A stretch of 14,375 bases of DNA from an uncultured Prevotella sp. (GTDB lineage: Bacteria; Bacteroidota; Bacteroidia; Bacteroidales; Bacteroidaceae), in the NCBI GenBank assembly GCA_900555035.1, contig USJX01000069.1:1-14375 (forward strand), given 5' to 3'. Made by a program: the position numbers and the translations under genes. The notes under the pieces are model-generated. The model was not told the DNA's origin, made no database searches, and was given only the letters and a program-made list of their open reading frames with translations. Positions within the stretch are counted from its first letter, which is position 1, and the number at the start of each line of letters is the position of its first letter. Positions 1-6,645 of this stretch are shown here, piece by piece.

Positions 1-64
1 TAAGCAAACGCCCAACTTCCTGATATTCAATCAAAGTCAAATTTAGAGCGAGTTATAAACTTTA

Positions 65-113
65 ACTTTCAATCTGAAAGTGGATTTTACTTTTTCAGTG
101 CCCTCCCAGGGCA
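65..113 (-). terminator. Weak tandem hairpins downstream of the GH20 gene
   Basis: Two short inverted repeats lie just past the stop codon of the hexosaminidase gene. TGCCCT (99-104) pairs with AGGGCA (108-113) around a CCC loop, and ACTTTC (65-70) pairs with GAAAGT (76-81) around five bases. Neither is followed on the minus strand by a clear T tract, so they are only a possible transcription end or 3' end stabiliser. The remaining bases 1-64 are AT-rich and show nothing else I can name. Confidence 0.3.
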
Positions 114-115
114 TA

Positions 116-2125
116 TTATTTCACGATAATCTCGTCAACAAACAGCCAGCCGCCGAAGCTGCTTGGCTTTGCCTGAACACGGATGTAGCGGGCTGTCTTA
201 CTGCCCTTCCAGGTAAGCGTCTTGAAGTTCAAAATCGGCTCCTTGCTCGACTCATATTTCTTATCATATACCTGGGTGAAGTTCTTGCCATCCTCACTAA
301 CAGATACTGTATATTGAGAAGGATAGAAAATCTCAGGACCGCTGCTCTGCATGAAATCGGTGCCTACACTGCTGATCTTGGTAGAATTACCCAGATCGAT
401 GGTCACATCGAAGCAATTCTTGCCGATAAAGCCTTGCCAACGACCATCGCCATGAGCCCAACCACCCATGTTGCCATCCACCAGCGTCTTTTCGCCAGCC
501 GCAGGATAGTAGCGGTTGTAAGCATGGTTGTAGGTAACCTTGGCACCCACAGCCTTGTGCATCACCGGCTTCATCTTCTCCTTGCGCTCACCAATCTCCT
601 TCTTCAGCTCGAATGGGTTCACGCCCTCAGCCTTCAGATGTTCCACCTGCGCCAGGGCACGGGTCTTGAACTCAGGATAGTTCTTGGTCTTGGTTCCGTT
701 CCATCCTATCTCAGCCAGAGCCAAGGCACGAGGATAAAGCATATACTCGGCATATTCAGGAGTAGGGATATGCTCAGTCCAGAGGTTTGCCTGCACACCG
801 GTAATCATATTGCGCTCTGCCTCTGGAAGATCGCTTCCCGGCACATAGCTATACACCTTCTCGGTAGGAATGAAACCGCCAATTGCCACAGGCTGGGTGC
901 CCGGTGCATCCTGATACATATCGAAGTAGCAGTAAGCACCCGGCGACATCACCACATCGTAACCATGCTTGATGGCCTCGTGCGCCAGTTCGGTGCCACG
1001 CCAAACCATCACGGTGGTATTCTTGGAAAGATTTCCGGCAATCACCTCGTCCCAGCCCACGAGCTGGCGGCCATGCTCGTTCAGGAACTTGCCCATGTGG
1101 GAAATGAGATGAGCCTGCAATCCATCCACGTTGTCGATGCCCAGCTCCTTCATCTTCTTCTGGCAGAGGGCACAACTGCCCCATGACTTCTTCGCAGCCT
1201 CATCGCCACCCACATGGATGTAATGAGACGGGAAGATATCCATCACCTCTTTCAAGACATTCTCCAGGAAATCGTAGGTTCCGATGTTGCCCGGACAGAA
1301 ATCAGCCTGCTTGTAAGGCTCATGGGTACAGGATAATTCAGGATAGGCTGTGAGCACCTCCTCAGAATGACCCGGCATTTCGATTTCCGGAACGATGGTG
1401 ATGCCACGCTCGGCAGCATATTTCACCAGGTCGCGGAGTTCATCCTGGGTATAGTAACCACCCTCGGCACCCTCGCTGCCCTGCTCCAGATACTTATTGC
1501 CATTAGCATTCCAGTCTTTCCATAACTTACCCGAACGCCAGGCGGCGAAATTGTTGAGTCTAGGATAACGCTTGATTTCGATGCGCCATCCGGCTGCATC
1601 GGTCAGATGGATATGGAGACGATTGAACTTATATTCCGACATCACATCAATCTGCTTCTTAAGGAAGGAGATTGGGAAGTAATGACGGGAAACATCGAGC
1701 ATCAAACCACGCCACTTGTAGGCAGGTGCATCCACGATGTCGCAGCATGCGATGCCTTTCTTGGTGGTAAGCTGCTCCATGGTCTGCCAGGCACGGAGGA
1801 AACCCTCGCTGCTGGCGGCACTGATTTCAATGGCATCAGGTGCCACATGAAGCCGGTATGCCTCAGGCGAAGATGCATTGGCGAGTGGAGTAAACTTCAC
1901 CACTCGCTTGGCTGCATCGTTCACCTTGACATTCCATGCCTTGGTATAGATATTCTCGGCATCAGCGCCTACTTGGTTTTCTACTTTCACACCGTCGCTG
2001 GTGTTAAAAACGCCCTTGCCCATCGTAACCTGCTGCGGTTTCGGCAACAGGCTCTGAGCCTGAAGGGACGAGGTTAGCAAAAGTGCCCCGAAAAGGGACA
2101 ATAGATAGTTGGATTTTTTAGTCAT
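116..2125 (-). CDS. Secreted GH20 beta-N-acetylhexosaminidase with C-terminal F5/8-type (discoidin-like) domain
   Basis: The 669-residue protein should remove terminal beta-linked GlcNAc or GalNAc from glycoproteins, mucin glycans or cell-wall fragments. Residues 1-23 form a signal peptide (KK, then a Leu-rich core, likely cleavage after LQA); no lipobox Cys is seen, so a periplasmic or secreted enzyme is expected. A GH20b-like N-terminal domain (about 25-135) precedes the TIM barrel (about 137-500), which has WRGLMLDVSRHYFP at 138-151, HLTDAAGW at 173-180 and the catalytic pair D308-E309 in HVGGDEA. In this family the Asp positions the substrate acetamido group and the Glu is the acid. Residues about 545-669 resemble an F5/8 type C carbohydrate-binding module. 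Length and order fit Bacteroidetes GH20 enzymes. The gene follows the oxidoreductase gamma gene by 64 bp and I find no convincing promoter of its own, so read-through is possible although the functions are unrelated. The exact substrate cannot be read from sequence. Confidence 0.95.
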   Translation of the reverse strand: MTKKSNYLLSLFGALLLTSSLQAQSLLPKPQQVTMGKGVFNTSDGVKVENQVGADAENIYTKAWNVKVNDAAKRVVKFTPLANASSPEAYRLHVAPDAIEISAASSEGFLRAWQTMEQLTTKKGIACCDIVDAPAYKWRGLMLDVSRHYFPISFLKKQIDVMSEYKFNRLHIHLTDAAGWRIEIKRYPRLNNFAAWRSGKLWKDWNANGNKYLEQGSEGAEGGYYTQDELRDLVKYAAERGITIVPEIEMPGHSEEVLTAYPELSCTHEPYKQADFCPGNIGTYDFLENVLKEVMDIFPSHYIHVGGDEAAKKSWGSCALCQKKMKELGIDNVDGLQAHLISHMGKFLNEHGRQLVGWDEVIAGNLSKNTTVMVWRGTELAHEAIKHGYDVVMSPGAYCYFDMYQDAPGTQPVAIGGFIPTEKVYSYVPGSDLPEAERNMITGVQANLWTEHIPTPEYAEYMLYPRALALAEIGWNGTKTKNYPEFKTRALAQVEHLKAEGVNPFELKKEIGERKEKMKPVMHKAVGAKVTYNHAYNRYYPAAGEKTLVDGNMGGWAHGDGRWQGFIGKNCFDVTIDLGNSTKISSVGTDFMQSSGPEIFYPSQYTVSVSEDGKNFTQVYDKKYESSKEPILNFKTLTWKGSKTARYIRVQAKPSSFGGWLFVDEIIVK

Positions 2126-2189
2126 ACGGCAAATATTTTAATTATTATTCGATATTTTCGAAATGAATGAATCGACTTTCTCTAAAGGA

Positions 2190-2735
2190 TTAATCAATCT
2201 TTTCGATCATCTTCATTCCCTCTTCCACTGCCTTCATATTCAATGGAATCAGACCATGATGGCGCTCTGGCAATGACTTGTAGAGTGCCTTGTTCAAACC
2301 ATCGGTGCTCACCACTGGGCAAACCTTCAGCAGTCCGCCCAATACAATCATATTGAACACCTTTGAATTCTTCATCTCGGCAGCCTTGTCCATCGCATCA
2401 ATGCGATAGATGGTGATGTCCTTGCGCTGTGGAGGATTCATCACGCCATAGCCATCGTAAATAAGGATACCGCCGGGCTTAACCTTTGGCTCGAACTTAT
2501 CGAGCGATGGCTGGTTGAGCACGATGGCTACATCGTAATGGCTCAGGATAGGCGAAGAGATGCGGCTGTCGCTCACGATGACCGTTACGTTGGCCGTACC
2601 GCCACGCTGCTCTGGTCCGTAAGCAGGCATCCAGGTTACCTCCTTGTCTTCCATCAGTCCTGAATAGGCCAGGATCTTTCCCATCGAAAGGACGCCCTGA
2701 CCACCAAAACCGGATATAATGATTTCTGTCTTCAT
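2190..2735 (-). CDS. 2-oxoacid:ferredoxin oxidoreductase, gamma subunit
   Basis: This 181-residue protein is the gamma subunit (KorC/VorC type) of the enzyme that oxidatively decarboxylates a 2-oxoacid to acyl-CoA with ferredoxin, or runs the reverse reaction. It opens with the family hallmark GFGGQGV (residues 9-15), followed by AYGPEQRGGTANV and VLNQPSLDKF, both typical of this subunit. I chose the ATG at 2735 (MKTEIIISGFGG) because it gives the usual family length. The same frame stays open upstream to a TTG that overlaps the beta-subunit stop, but that would add 22 Lys/Phe/Val-rich residues encoded by short AAAGTTCAA repeats, which looks like spacer. It is the last subunit of the cluster, 62 bp after the beta gene. 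It acts in the cytoplasm. Whether the substrate is 2-oxoglutarate or a branched-chain 2-oxoacid is not resolved by this subunit. Confidence 0.93.
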   Translation of the reverse strand: MKTEIIISGFGGQGVLSMGKILAYSGLMEDKEVTWMPAYGPEQRGGTANVTVIVSDSRISSPILSHYDVAIVLNQPSLDKFEPKVKPGGILIYDGYGVMNPPQRKDITIYRIDAMDKAAEMKNSKVFNMIVLGGLLKVCPVVSTDGLNKALYKSLPERHHGLIPLNMKAVEEGMKMIEKID

Positions 2736-2797
2736 ATTTTTAACTTTGAACTTTGAGAATTGAACTTTGAACTTGATGATTACTTTGAATTCTATGT
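2736..2797 (-). repeat. Short imperfect AAAGTTCAA repeats in the beta-gamma spacer
   Basis: The 62-bp gap between the beta stop and the chosen gamma start contains about five CAAAGT-type units on the minus strand, with AAGTTCAAAGTTCAA as the longest run and CTCAAAGTTCAAAGTT as a second. The spacing is irregular. The motif lacks stop codons in the gamma frame, which artificially extends that ORF. The rest of this gene cluster is tightly packed, so a repeat-filled gap here stands out. It may be a slippage-generated spacer or an RNA element; the sequence alone does not say. Confidence 0.6.
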
Positions 2798-3562
2798 TCA
2801 AATTCCCGTTGTATCCTTCAGGTCGCCCTTAGGATACTGCTTAAACATGTTCTCTTCCATCCACTTGTTCGCCTCAACAGGTGAGAGCTTCCATCCGCTG
2901 TTGCAGGTAGAAACGATTTCTACCAGGCTGGAACCCTTGCCCTGCATGCTTGCCTCGAACGCCTTTCGGATTGCCTTCTTTGCCTTCTTGATGCTTGCCA
3001 CGGTCTCCACACTCTGGCGGGTTACATAGCAGGTACCCTGCAGATGGCTGGCAAGTTCGGTGATGTTCAGTGGATAACCATGAAGATCTGCCTCTCGTCC
3101 GTAAGGACAGGTAGCGGTCTTCTGACCCAACAGGGTGGTTGGAGCCATCTGTCCACCGGTCATACCATAGATGGCATTGTTGATGAAGATGATGGCGATG
3201 TGCTCGCCACGGTTCAGGGCGTGGATGGTCTCGCAGGTACCGATGCACGCCAGGTCGCCATCGCCCTGATAAGTGAAGACGAGGCGGTCAGGCCACAAGC
3301 GCTTGATGCCCGTAGCCACAGCTGGAGCACGGCCATGAGCAGCTTCCTGCCAGTCGATGTCCAAATAGCGATAAGCGAATACGGCACAGCCCACCGGACA
3401 AACACCCACCGTCTTATCCTCCATGCCCATCTCCTCGATGACCTCGGCAACGAGCTTATGAACTACGCCATGCGAACAGCCCGGGCAATAGTGCATCGGG
3501 GTATCGTTCATCAGCGTAGGCTTCTTATATACCAGATTTTCTGGTGAAATTATATCATTCAT
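2798..3562 (-). CDS. 2-oxoacid:ferredoxin oxidoreductase, beta (thiamine pyrophosphate) subunit
   Basis: This 254-residue cytoplasmic protein carries the thiamine pyrophosphate-binding part of the 2-oxoacid:ferredoxin oxidoreductase (KorB-like). The TPP/Mg motif begins at GDGD (100-103) and continues to INNAIYGMTGGQ (127-138), the classic GDG...NN pattern. HYCPGCSHG (24-32) near the N-terminus, further cysteines at 55 and 59 (CPVGC) and C220 (VSTC) are placed like the iron-sulfur ligands known from crystallised enzymes of this family; that ligand assignment is inference. The length fits two- or four-gene KGOR/VOR beta subunits rather than the fused pyruvate enzyme of about 1,180 residues. Its ATG overlaps the alpha-subunit stop as ATGA (3559-3562), indicating translational coupling with the partner that completes the active site. 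Confidence 0.95.
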   Translation of the reverse strand: MNDIISPENLVYKKPTLMNDTPMHYCPGCSHGVVHKLVAEVIEEMGMEDKTVGVCPVGCAVFAYRYLDIDWQEAAHGRAPAVATGIKRLWPDRLVFTYQGDGDLACIGTCETIHALNRGEHIAIIFINNAIYGMTGGQMAPTTLLGQKTATCPYGREADLHGYPLNITELASHLQGTCYVTRQSVETVASIKKAKKAIRKAFEASMQGKGSSLVEIVSTCNSGWKLSPVEANKWMEENMFKQYPKGDLKDTTGI

Positions 3563-4641
3563 TTTATTAACTTCTTTAATGCTTCAACGATTCCCTCTGG
3601 CTCAGGCACGATGCCGCCCAAGCGACCGAAGTGCTCCACTGGAGTCTGGCCATTTACAGCCAAACGCACATCCTGAACCATCTGACCTGCATTGATCTCG
3701 GCAACCAGAATGCCCTTCTTGGTCTTGGCAAGTTCGTGAATCTCCTTTTCAGGGAAAGGCCAGAGGGTGATAGGACGGAACAATCCCACCTTGATGCCCT
3801 GCTCACGTGCACTCTCGATACTCTTCTCGGCGATGCGTGCCGCACTTCCGAAGGCTACGATTACATAGTCGGCATCCTCCATCTGCTCCATCTCATATCT
3901 TACCTCGTTGTCACGAATCTTCTGATATTTCTCCTGAAGGGCGATGTTGCGTGCCTCCATCACCTCTGGCTTGAGTTCCAGAGAGGTCATGATGTTGACA
4001 GGGCGACTCTTAGGACGCCCGATGGTAGCCCAAGGACACTCCTTAGCAATCTCCTCCTCGGTGCGGCGAGGTTTTACCGGAGGCAGAACCACCTTCTCCA
4101 TCATCTGTCCGATAACGCCATCGCTCAGAATCATCGCCGGATTGCGATACTTGAAGGCGAGGTTGAAGGCGAGATCTACGAAGTCTGCCATCTCCTGAAC
4201 CGATGCAGGAGCCAGCACGATGACGTTGTAATCGCCGTTACCACCGCCACGGGTAGCCTGGAAATAATCACTCTGTGATGGCTGGATGGTACCCAAGCCC
4301 GGACCGCCACGCTGCACGTTGACGATAACACCCGGAATCTCGGCACCCGCCATATAGGAGATGCCCTCCTGCATCAAAGCCACACCCGGACTTGACGAGG
4401 TGGTGATGACACGCTTTCCGGCACCGGCGCCACCATAAACCATGTTGATAGCCGCCACCTCACTCTCAGCCTGCAGAACCACCATTCCCGATGTCTCCCA
4501 AGGCTTGAGCAGAGCCAGCGTCTCAATAATCTCACTCTGAGGTGTGATAGGATAGCCGAAGAAGCCATCCGCACCACATCTGATGCAGGCATGGGCTATC
4601 GCCTCATTGCCCTTCATTAATGTTACTTCTTGATTTGCCAT
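3559..4641 (-). CDS. vorB: 2-oxoacid:ferredoxin oxidoreductase, alpha subunit (VorB/KorA type)
   Basis: This 360-residue subunit combines the pyrimidine-binding domain (about 10-190) with a transketolase C-like domain (about 235-350). Seen directly are YPITPQSE (30-37), ESEVAAI, TTSSSPGVALM and the QPSQSDYFQATRGGG loop, all standard for 2-oxoacid:ferredoxin oxidoreductase alpha chains. Close relatives in Bacteroidales are commonly labelled 3-methyl-2-oxobutanoate dehydrogenase subunit VorB, but also 2-oxoglutarate oxidoreductase KorA; the symbol is therefore provisional. In a fermentative anaerobe the 2-oxoglutarate reading would supply glutamate from succinyl-CoA, and the branched-chain reading would link isobutyryl-CoA and valine. 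The gene sits 3 bp after the ferredoxin gene and overlaps the beta gene by 4 bp. An unusually good Shine-Dalgarno sequence precedes its ATG. Confidence 0.95.
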   Translation of the reverse strand: MANQEVTLMKGNEAIAHACIRCGADGFFGYPITPQSEIIETLALLKPWETSGMVVLQAESEVAAINMVYGGAGAGKRVITTSSSPGVALMQEGISYMAGAEIPGVIVNVQRGGPGLGTIQPSQSDYFQATRGGGNGDYNVIVLAPASVQEMADFVDLAFNLAFKYRNPAMILSDGVIGQMMEKVVLPPVKPRRTEEEIAKECPWATIGRPKSRPVNIMTSLELKPEVMEARNIALQEKYQKIRDNEVRYEMEQMEDADYVIVAFGSAARIAEKSIESAREQGIKVGLFRPITLWPFPEKEIHELAKTKKGILVAEINAGQMVQDVRLAVNGQTPVEHFGRLGGIVPEPEGIVEALKKLIK

Positions 4642-4644
4642 TGT

Positions 4645-4875
4645 TTAGTCCTCCTTCTTTCGATAAACAGTGATGCAACCGTCTGGGCAGACGATGGCGC
4701 ACGAAGTACAGCCAACGCATGCATCAGGCACAGCTGCCTCTACATAGCGATAACCATGCACATTGACCTTCTTCTCGGCCAATGCGATGACCTGATGAGG
4801 ACAAGCCTCTACGCAGAGCGCGCATCCCTTGCAACGCTTGGTATCGACTACAATAGCCCCTTTAATCTTGCTCAT
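4645..4875 (-). CDS. 2-oxoacid:ferredoxin oxidoreductase, 2x[4Fe-4S] ferredoxin (delta) subunit
   Basis: This 76-residue bacterial-type ferredoxin has two complete CxxCxxCxxxCP motifs: C15, C18, C21, C25 and C53, C56, C59, C63. It should carry electrons between the TPP active site of the oxidoreductase and external ferredoxin, as KorD/VorD subunits do. It is the first subunit gene of the cluster and ends 3 bp before the alpha gene. Length and motif spacing are complete. A free-standing ferredoxin would look the same, but the tight linkage to the alpha, beta and gamma genes argues for a dedicated subunit. Confidence 0.94.
   Translation of the reverse strand: MSKIKGAIVVDTKRCKGCALCVEACPHQVIALAEKKVNVHGYRYVEAAVPDACVGCTSCAIVCPDGCITVYRKKED
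4650..4656 (-). promoter_or_regulatory. Strong Shine-Dalgarno sequence for the alpha subunit
   Basis: AAGGAGG lies 8 bases before the alpha-subunit ATG and inside the last codons of the ferredoxin gene. Bacteroidetes genes usually lack such a site, and most other starts in this window have only A/T-rich leaders. It supports the start at 4641 and suggests that this subunit is translated efficiently even without coupling. Confidence 0.7.
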
Positions 4876-4942
4876 ATTCTAAATTTTTTCTTATTATCTT
4901 TACTTTTGGAGTAGCCAAGGCTGCTGCGGTCCACATAGAGCA

Positions 4943-5122
4943 TTATGGATTGTAGTAGTCTTTGCAATAAAAGCTCATGATATTATCAAGCATCTCCTTT
5001 GCCGCTACAGCCGGACTCTCGGGGTCGAGGGCGATGGCCTCCATATAGCAGTCGAGGGCATGCTTAAAGTCGCCTTGCTTCCGCCAGGCATTTCCCTGCT
5101 GATAATATTCTTCTGCTGTCAT
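4943..5122 (-). CDS. Small single-TPR protein (59 aa) at the head of the oxidoreductase cluster
   Basis: An ATG at 5122 opens a 59-codon frame ending in TAA (MTAEEYYQQGNAWRKQG... CKDYYNP). Residues 3-36 match one tetratricopeptide repeat: the pattern AEEYYQQGNAW, GDFKHALDCYMEAI and ALDP has Gly, Ala and Pro at the expected TPR positions. A capping helix follows (AAKEMLDNIMSFYC). There is no signal peptide or membrane segment, so it is probably cytoplasmic and binds a protein partner. It lies 67 bp upstream of the ferredoxin gene on the same strand with no terminator between them that I can see, so it is probably the first gene of the operon and might help assemble or regulate the complex. That role is inference. 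The gene falls below common length cut-offs and is easily missed. Confidence 0.82.
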   Translation of the reverse strand: MTAEEYYQQGNAWRKQGDFKHALDCYMEAIALDPESPAVAAKEMLDNIMSFYCKDYYNP

Positions 5123-5153
5123 TTTACTCTATATTTTTTCTAGTTTTGCTGTG

Positions 5154-5161
5154 CGAAATTA
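5154..5161 (-). promoter_or_regulatory. Candidate -7 box for the TPR/oxidoreductase operon
   Basis: TAATTTCG on the minus strand resembles the Bacteroidetes -7 box TAnnTTTG with one mismatch and lies 31 bp before the small TPR start. The region 19-21 bp upstream is T-rich but has no TTTG, so the assignment is weak. It is the best candidate in the 197-bp gap between the MATE gene and this cluster. Confidence 0.3.
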
Positions 5162-5234
5162 CGAAAATTATGCTAAGAAAAAGAATATCGACGCAAGTTT
5201 TAAACTAAATTAATGTAGTTTTTCCCGAAAATGC

Positions 5235-5256
5235 GCACACTATATTTCAAGTGTGC
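5235..5256 (-). terminator. Hairpin downstream of the MATE gene, possible weak terminator
   Basis: GCACACT (5235-5241) and AGTGTGC (5250-5256) form a perfect 7-bp stem with an 8-base loop, about 65 bp past the MATE stop. On the minus strand it is followed by GCATTTTCGGG, a poor T tract; on the plus strand by AATTTTTC. It may end the MATE transcript before the oxidoreductase operon begins, or be an operator. Otherwise the 5123-5319 gap holds only AT-rich sequence and the possible operon promoter. Confidence 0.4.
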
Positions 5257-5319
5257 AATTTTTCAAGAACAATGTACATTATTTCTAGTATTATATTCTA
5301 TTAAAACACAATTCGCCAT

Positions 5320-6606
5320 TTACCGCAGTTGGCTATGGTAAATGACGAATAATACGATACCTCGCAAAACAAGGTAGAGGATAAAGGTAAGCCACAGGGC
5401 ATGGTTGCCTAGCAGAGGATGTAGCCCGAAAAACAATGCGAAGAACGAGGCTGAGGCCACGGCGGTGGAACAGAGCATCGACTTCGAGCGGGTGATGCCC
5501 ACGAAGATGCCATCGAAGACGAATGCCGGCATTCCTGCCAGGGGTATCAATATCGCCCATCCGAAATACTCACCCGACGCTGCTATCACCCGACCGTCAC
5601 TGGTCAGCAAAGAGAGGAAGTTCTCGCCACCTACTATATATAATAAGGTGAAACCGATGGCTACGGCTACTCCGAACCCCATCGTCCGCCTGACCACCTC
5701 CCGGAACGCTACCCTATTCCCGGCACCGTAATACTTGCCACTCAATGCCTCTGCCGCATAAGCAAATCCATCCATGAAATAGGAGAAGATGGTGAAAAGC
5801 GTCATCAGCAACGTGTTGACAGCCAGCACCAGCGTACTCTCGCGGGAACCTGCTGCCGTAAAGAAGAGATTCACTGCCACCAGACATATGGTGCGGAGGA
5901 AGATGTCTCTGTTTAAAGAGAAGAATCGCTTCAGCGGTTCAGAGTCGAAGAGATGCTGGCGATAATCATACTTGCCCAACCGGCGATAGTAAAGCCGATA
6001 GAGCACGCATGCCATCAGGAATCCCCACCATTGGGCGATGACCGTGCCGAGCGCCACGCCCTCTACCGTCATCCTGCAAACAAAGACGAGTACCAGGGAG
6101 GCAACGATGTTCACCACATTCTGCGTCAAAGACACCACCATCGGGATACGGGTGTTCTGCATACCGATAAACCAGCCTGTGAATCCATAGAGTCCGAGCA
6201 CGGCAGGCGCTCCCCAGATACAGACATAGCAGTATCTGCGGGCCAGTTCCACGACATCCGCTTCCGGCGACATCGCCCACAATCCGCAGCCGATAATCCA
6301 TCGCTGCAGGATAAAGAACAGGAGTCCTATCCCTACGCCGATGCCCAGAGATCGAACCAGGAGCCTCAGCACTTCGGCAAAGTCTCTCCTGCCCAAAGCC
6401 TGCGAAGTCATTCCGCTGGTTCCCATCCGCAGGAAGCCAAACAGCCAGTAGATGACGTTGAAGAGCATCGAGCCCACGGCGATGGCTCCGATATAAGCCG
6501 CATCACCGATATGGCCCACGATGGCAACATCCACCAAACCTAAAAGCGGTACCGTGATATTGGATATTATCGACGGCACCGCTAATTGCAATATTCGTTT
6601 ATTCAC
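5320..6606 (-). CDS. MATE family (DinF-like) multidrug/metabolite efflux transporter
   Basis: This 428-residue integral membrane protein is close to the usual length of MATE proteins and is hydrophobic throughout, with about 12 predicted membrane spans. The N-terminus (RILQLAVPSIISNITVPLLG, then VDVAIVGHIG) and LRMGTSGMTSQALGRRD are characteristic of the DinF-like branch. The second half repeats the fold, including a SREST-LAVNTLLM stretch and the GIFVGITRSKSM segment. MATE proteins exchange Na+ or H+ for cationic drugs or metabolites across the inner membrane; the substrate here is unknown. The start is GTG at 6606, because an in-frame TAA lies four codons upstream and the family N-terminus begins here. 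The gene follows trpS by 39 bp, so co-transcription is likely, but the gap contains a Fur-box-like palindrome that could give it separate control. Confidence 0.94.
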   Translation of the reverse strand: MNKRILQLAVPSIISNITVPLLGLVDVAIVGHIGDAAYIGAIAVGSMLFNVIYWLFGFLRMGTSGMTSQALGRRDFAEVLRLLVRSLGIGVGIGLLFFILQRWIIGCGLWAMSPEADVVELARRYCYVCIWGAPAVLGLYGFTGWFIGMQNTRIPMVVSLTQNVVNIVASLVLVFVCRMTVEGVALGTVIAQWWGFLMACVLYRLYYRRLGKYDYRQHLFDSEPLKRFFSLNRDIFLRTICLVAVNLFFTAAGSRESTLVLAVNTLLMTLFTIFSYFMDGFAYAAEALSGKYYGAGNRVAFREVVRRTMGFGVAVAIGFTLLYIVGGENFLSLLTSDGRVIAASGEYFGWAILIPLAGMPAFVFDGIFVGITRSKSMLCSTAVASASFFALFFGLHPLLGNHALWLTFILYLVLRGIVLFVIYHSQLR

Positions 6607-6611
6607 GCACT

Positions 6612-6628
6612 TTAATGATTATCATTAA
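6612..6628 (-). promoter_or_regulatory. Fur-box-like perfect palindrome upstream of the MATE gene
   Basis: TTAATGAT (6612-6619), a single central T, and ATCATTAA (6621-6628) form a perfect 8+1+8 palindrome 5 bp before the GTG start. Its core TAATGATnATCATTA agrees with the centre of the classical 19-bp Fur box at 14 of 19 positions. The one-base centre makes a poor RNA hairpin, so a protein-binding operator is more plausible than a terminator. The regulator is inferred, not shown. Confidence 0.45.
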
Positions 6629-6645
6629 TCACCAATAAATAATCA

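Noticed and set aside
80..1186. 368-codon plus-strand open frame opposite the GH20 gene
   Set aside because: It is antisense to an unmistakable enzyme, has no recognisable domain, and its composition is what the complement of a GC-richer coding frame gives.
2126..2189. AATATTTG just upstream of the GH20 start, resembling a -7 box
   Set aside because: It lacks the leading T and lies only about 4 bases before the ATG, leaving no workable leader.
6607..6645. Palindrome before the MATE gene as a trpS terminator
   Set aside because: The centre is a single base, the stem is all A/T-rich and no T tract follows on the minus strand; an operator is more plausible.
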